Origin: Candidatus Hydrogenedens terephthalaticus JGI OTU-1
GTDB taxonomy: Bacteria; Hydrogenedentota; Hydrogenedentia; Hydrogenedentales; Hydrogenedentaceae
Assembly (NCBI GenBank): GCA_000493945.1
Contig: AWNW01000081.1
Location: forward strand, 145 to 5,933
Length of the DNA stretch: 5,789 bases
Direction of reading: 5' to 3'
Shown piece by piece: positions 5,537 to 5,789 of this stretch (positions are counted from its first letter, which is position 1; every line of letters begins with the position of its first letter). A model generated the notes under the pieces. It did no database searches, was not told the DNA's origin, and worked only from the letters and a program-made list of their open reading frames with translations. A program made the position numbers and the translations under genes.

Positions 5537-5789
5537 CTACTGCTCACTCAAATATTCACGAAAATGTTCTAAATAAGGTCTCAGTGCTCTTTCCGCACGA
5601 AGGACCCGTGTTTTTGCAGTTCCTAATGGCACATCCAAAATATTTGCAATTTCCTCATAAGGCAATTCCAGGAAACGGCGCAAAACAAAGGCTTCCCTTT
5701 GCCGTTCCGGGATTTTTTTCAAGGCTTTATTAATTGCTTCAGAGATTTCTGTGCATTTTGTATCCCGCCACACATCCAGATGTGGGTCT
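5537..5789 (-). CDS. ECF-type RNA polymerase sigma factor, C-terminal fragment
   Basis: The frame is open at the right edge and ends at TAG (5539-5537), leaving 83 visible residues. They form sigma70 region 4. A helix with IPERQREAFVLRRFLELPYEEIA leads into the helix-turn-helix EEIANILDVPLGTAKTRVLRAERAL, which reads the -35 element of target promoters. The G-T-A-K-T-R-V-x-R-A stretch is typical of ECF (group 4) sigma factors. Regions 2 and the true start lie beyond the window. A GTG at 5773 is in frame but sits inside the linker, and the frame continues above it, so it is not the start. The gene precedes a zinc-finger anti-sigma factor, the standard arrangement for a sigma factor held at the membrane until a signal releases it. 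The ECF subgroup and stimulus cannot be told from this fragment. Confidence 0.88.
   Translation of the reverse strand, partial: DPHLDVWRDTKCTEISEAINKALKKIPERQREAFVLRRFLELPYEEIANILDVPLGTAKTRVLRAERALRPYLEHFREYLSEQ

Noticed and set aside
1..5789. CRISPR arrays, transposons, tRNA or rRNA genes, toxin-antitoxin or defence genes
   Set aside because: No spaced repeats, transposase motifs, terminal inverted repeats with target duplications or RNA gene signatures were seen on either strand. The content is core genes plus a regulatory pair.

Overview
The window is a chromosomal stretch of an AT-rich bacterium. Intergenic DNA is very AT-rich, and coding DNA looks close to 40% GC by eye. Six genes can be supported: four complete and one cut at each window edge. 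Five lie on the minus strand and one small gene on the plus strand. Shine-Dalgarno sequences, sigma70-like promoters and hairpin terminators are all visible. The acetolactate synthase has an FGYSGGAILP stretch where most family members read GYPGG. I associate this form loosely with Planctomycetes/Verrucomicrobia/Hydrogenedentes-like lineages, from memory and with low certainty. The sigma-factor/anti-sigma pair, whose anti-sigma protein is membrane-anchored and has a long external part, fits such a lineage but does not prove it.

Layout from right to left, the direction of most transcription: (1) 5537 to the right edge is the C-terminal part of an ECF-type sigma factor (region 4). It is followed after a 90-bp gap by a zinc-finger, single-pass anti-sigma factor (4769-5446). 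(2) A bidirectional hairpin terminator (4732-4770) separates this pair from a convergent small plus-strand gene (4522-4737) encoding a 71-residue, two-helix DUF4405-like membrane protein. (3) A 232-bp divergent region (4290-4521) carries the rpsA promoter and a hairpin at the predicted 5' end of its mRNA. It also holds a 14-bp palindrome, and a direct repeat that includes the small gene's putative -10. (4) rpsA (2382-4289) encodes ribosomal protein S1 with six S1 domains, and a GC-rich hairpin follows it. (5) ilvB (400-2229) encodes the acetolactate synthase catalytic subunit. It has its own promoter-like sequence and strong ribosome binding site, and a very clear intrinsic terminator at 331-369. 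(6) At the left edge (1-125) a strong Shine-Dalgarno sequence precedes the first 41 codons of an exported protein that may be FecR-like. The 274 bp between ilvB and this start hold the ilvB terminator and a weak -10 candidate; I see nothing else firm there.

The genes do not form one pathway. S1 serves translation initiation, IlvB serves branched-chain amino acid synthesis (its regulatory subunit gene ilvN is not adjacent), and the sigma/anti-sigma pair is an envelope-linked regulatory switch. I did not find a mobile element, CRISPR array, structural RNA gene or convincing new biological system. The points worth a second look are regulatory structures around rpsA, the lone ilvB, the tiny two-histidine membrane protein and the gene start at the left edge.
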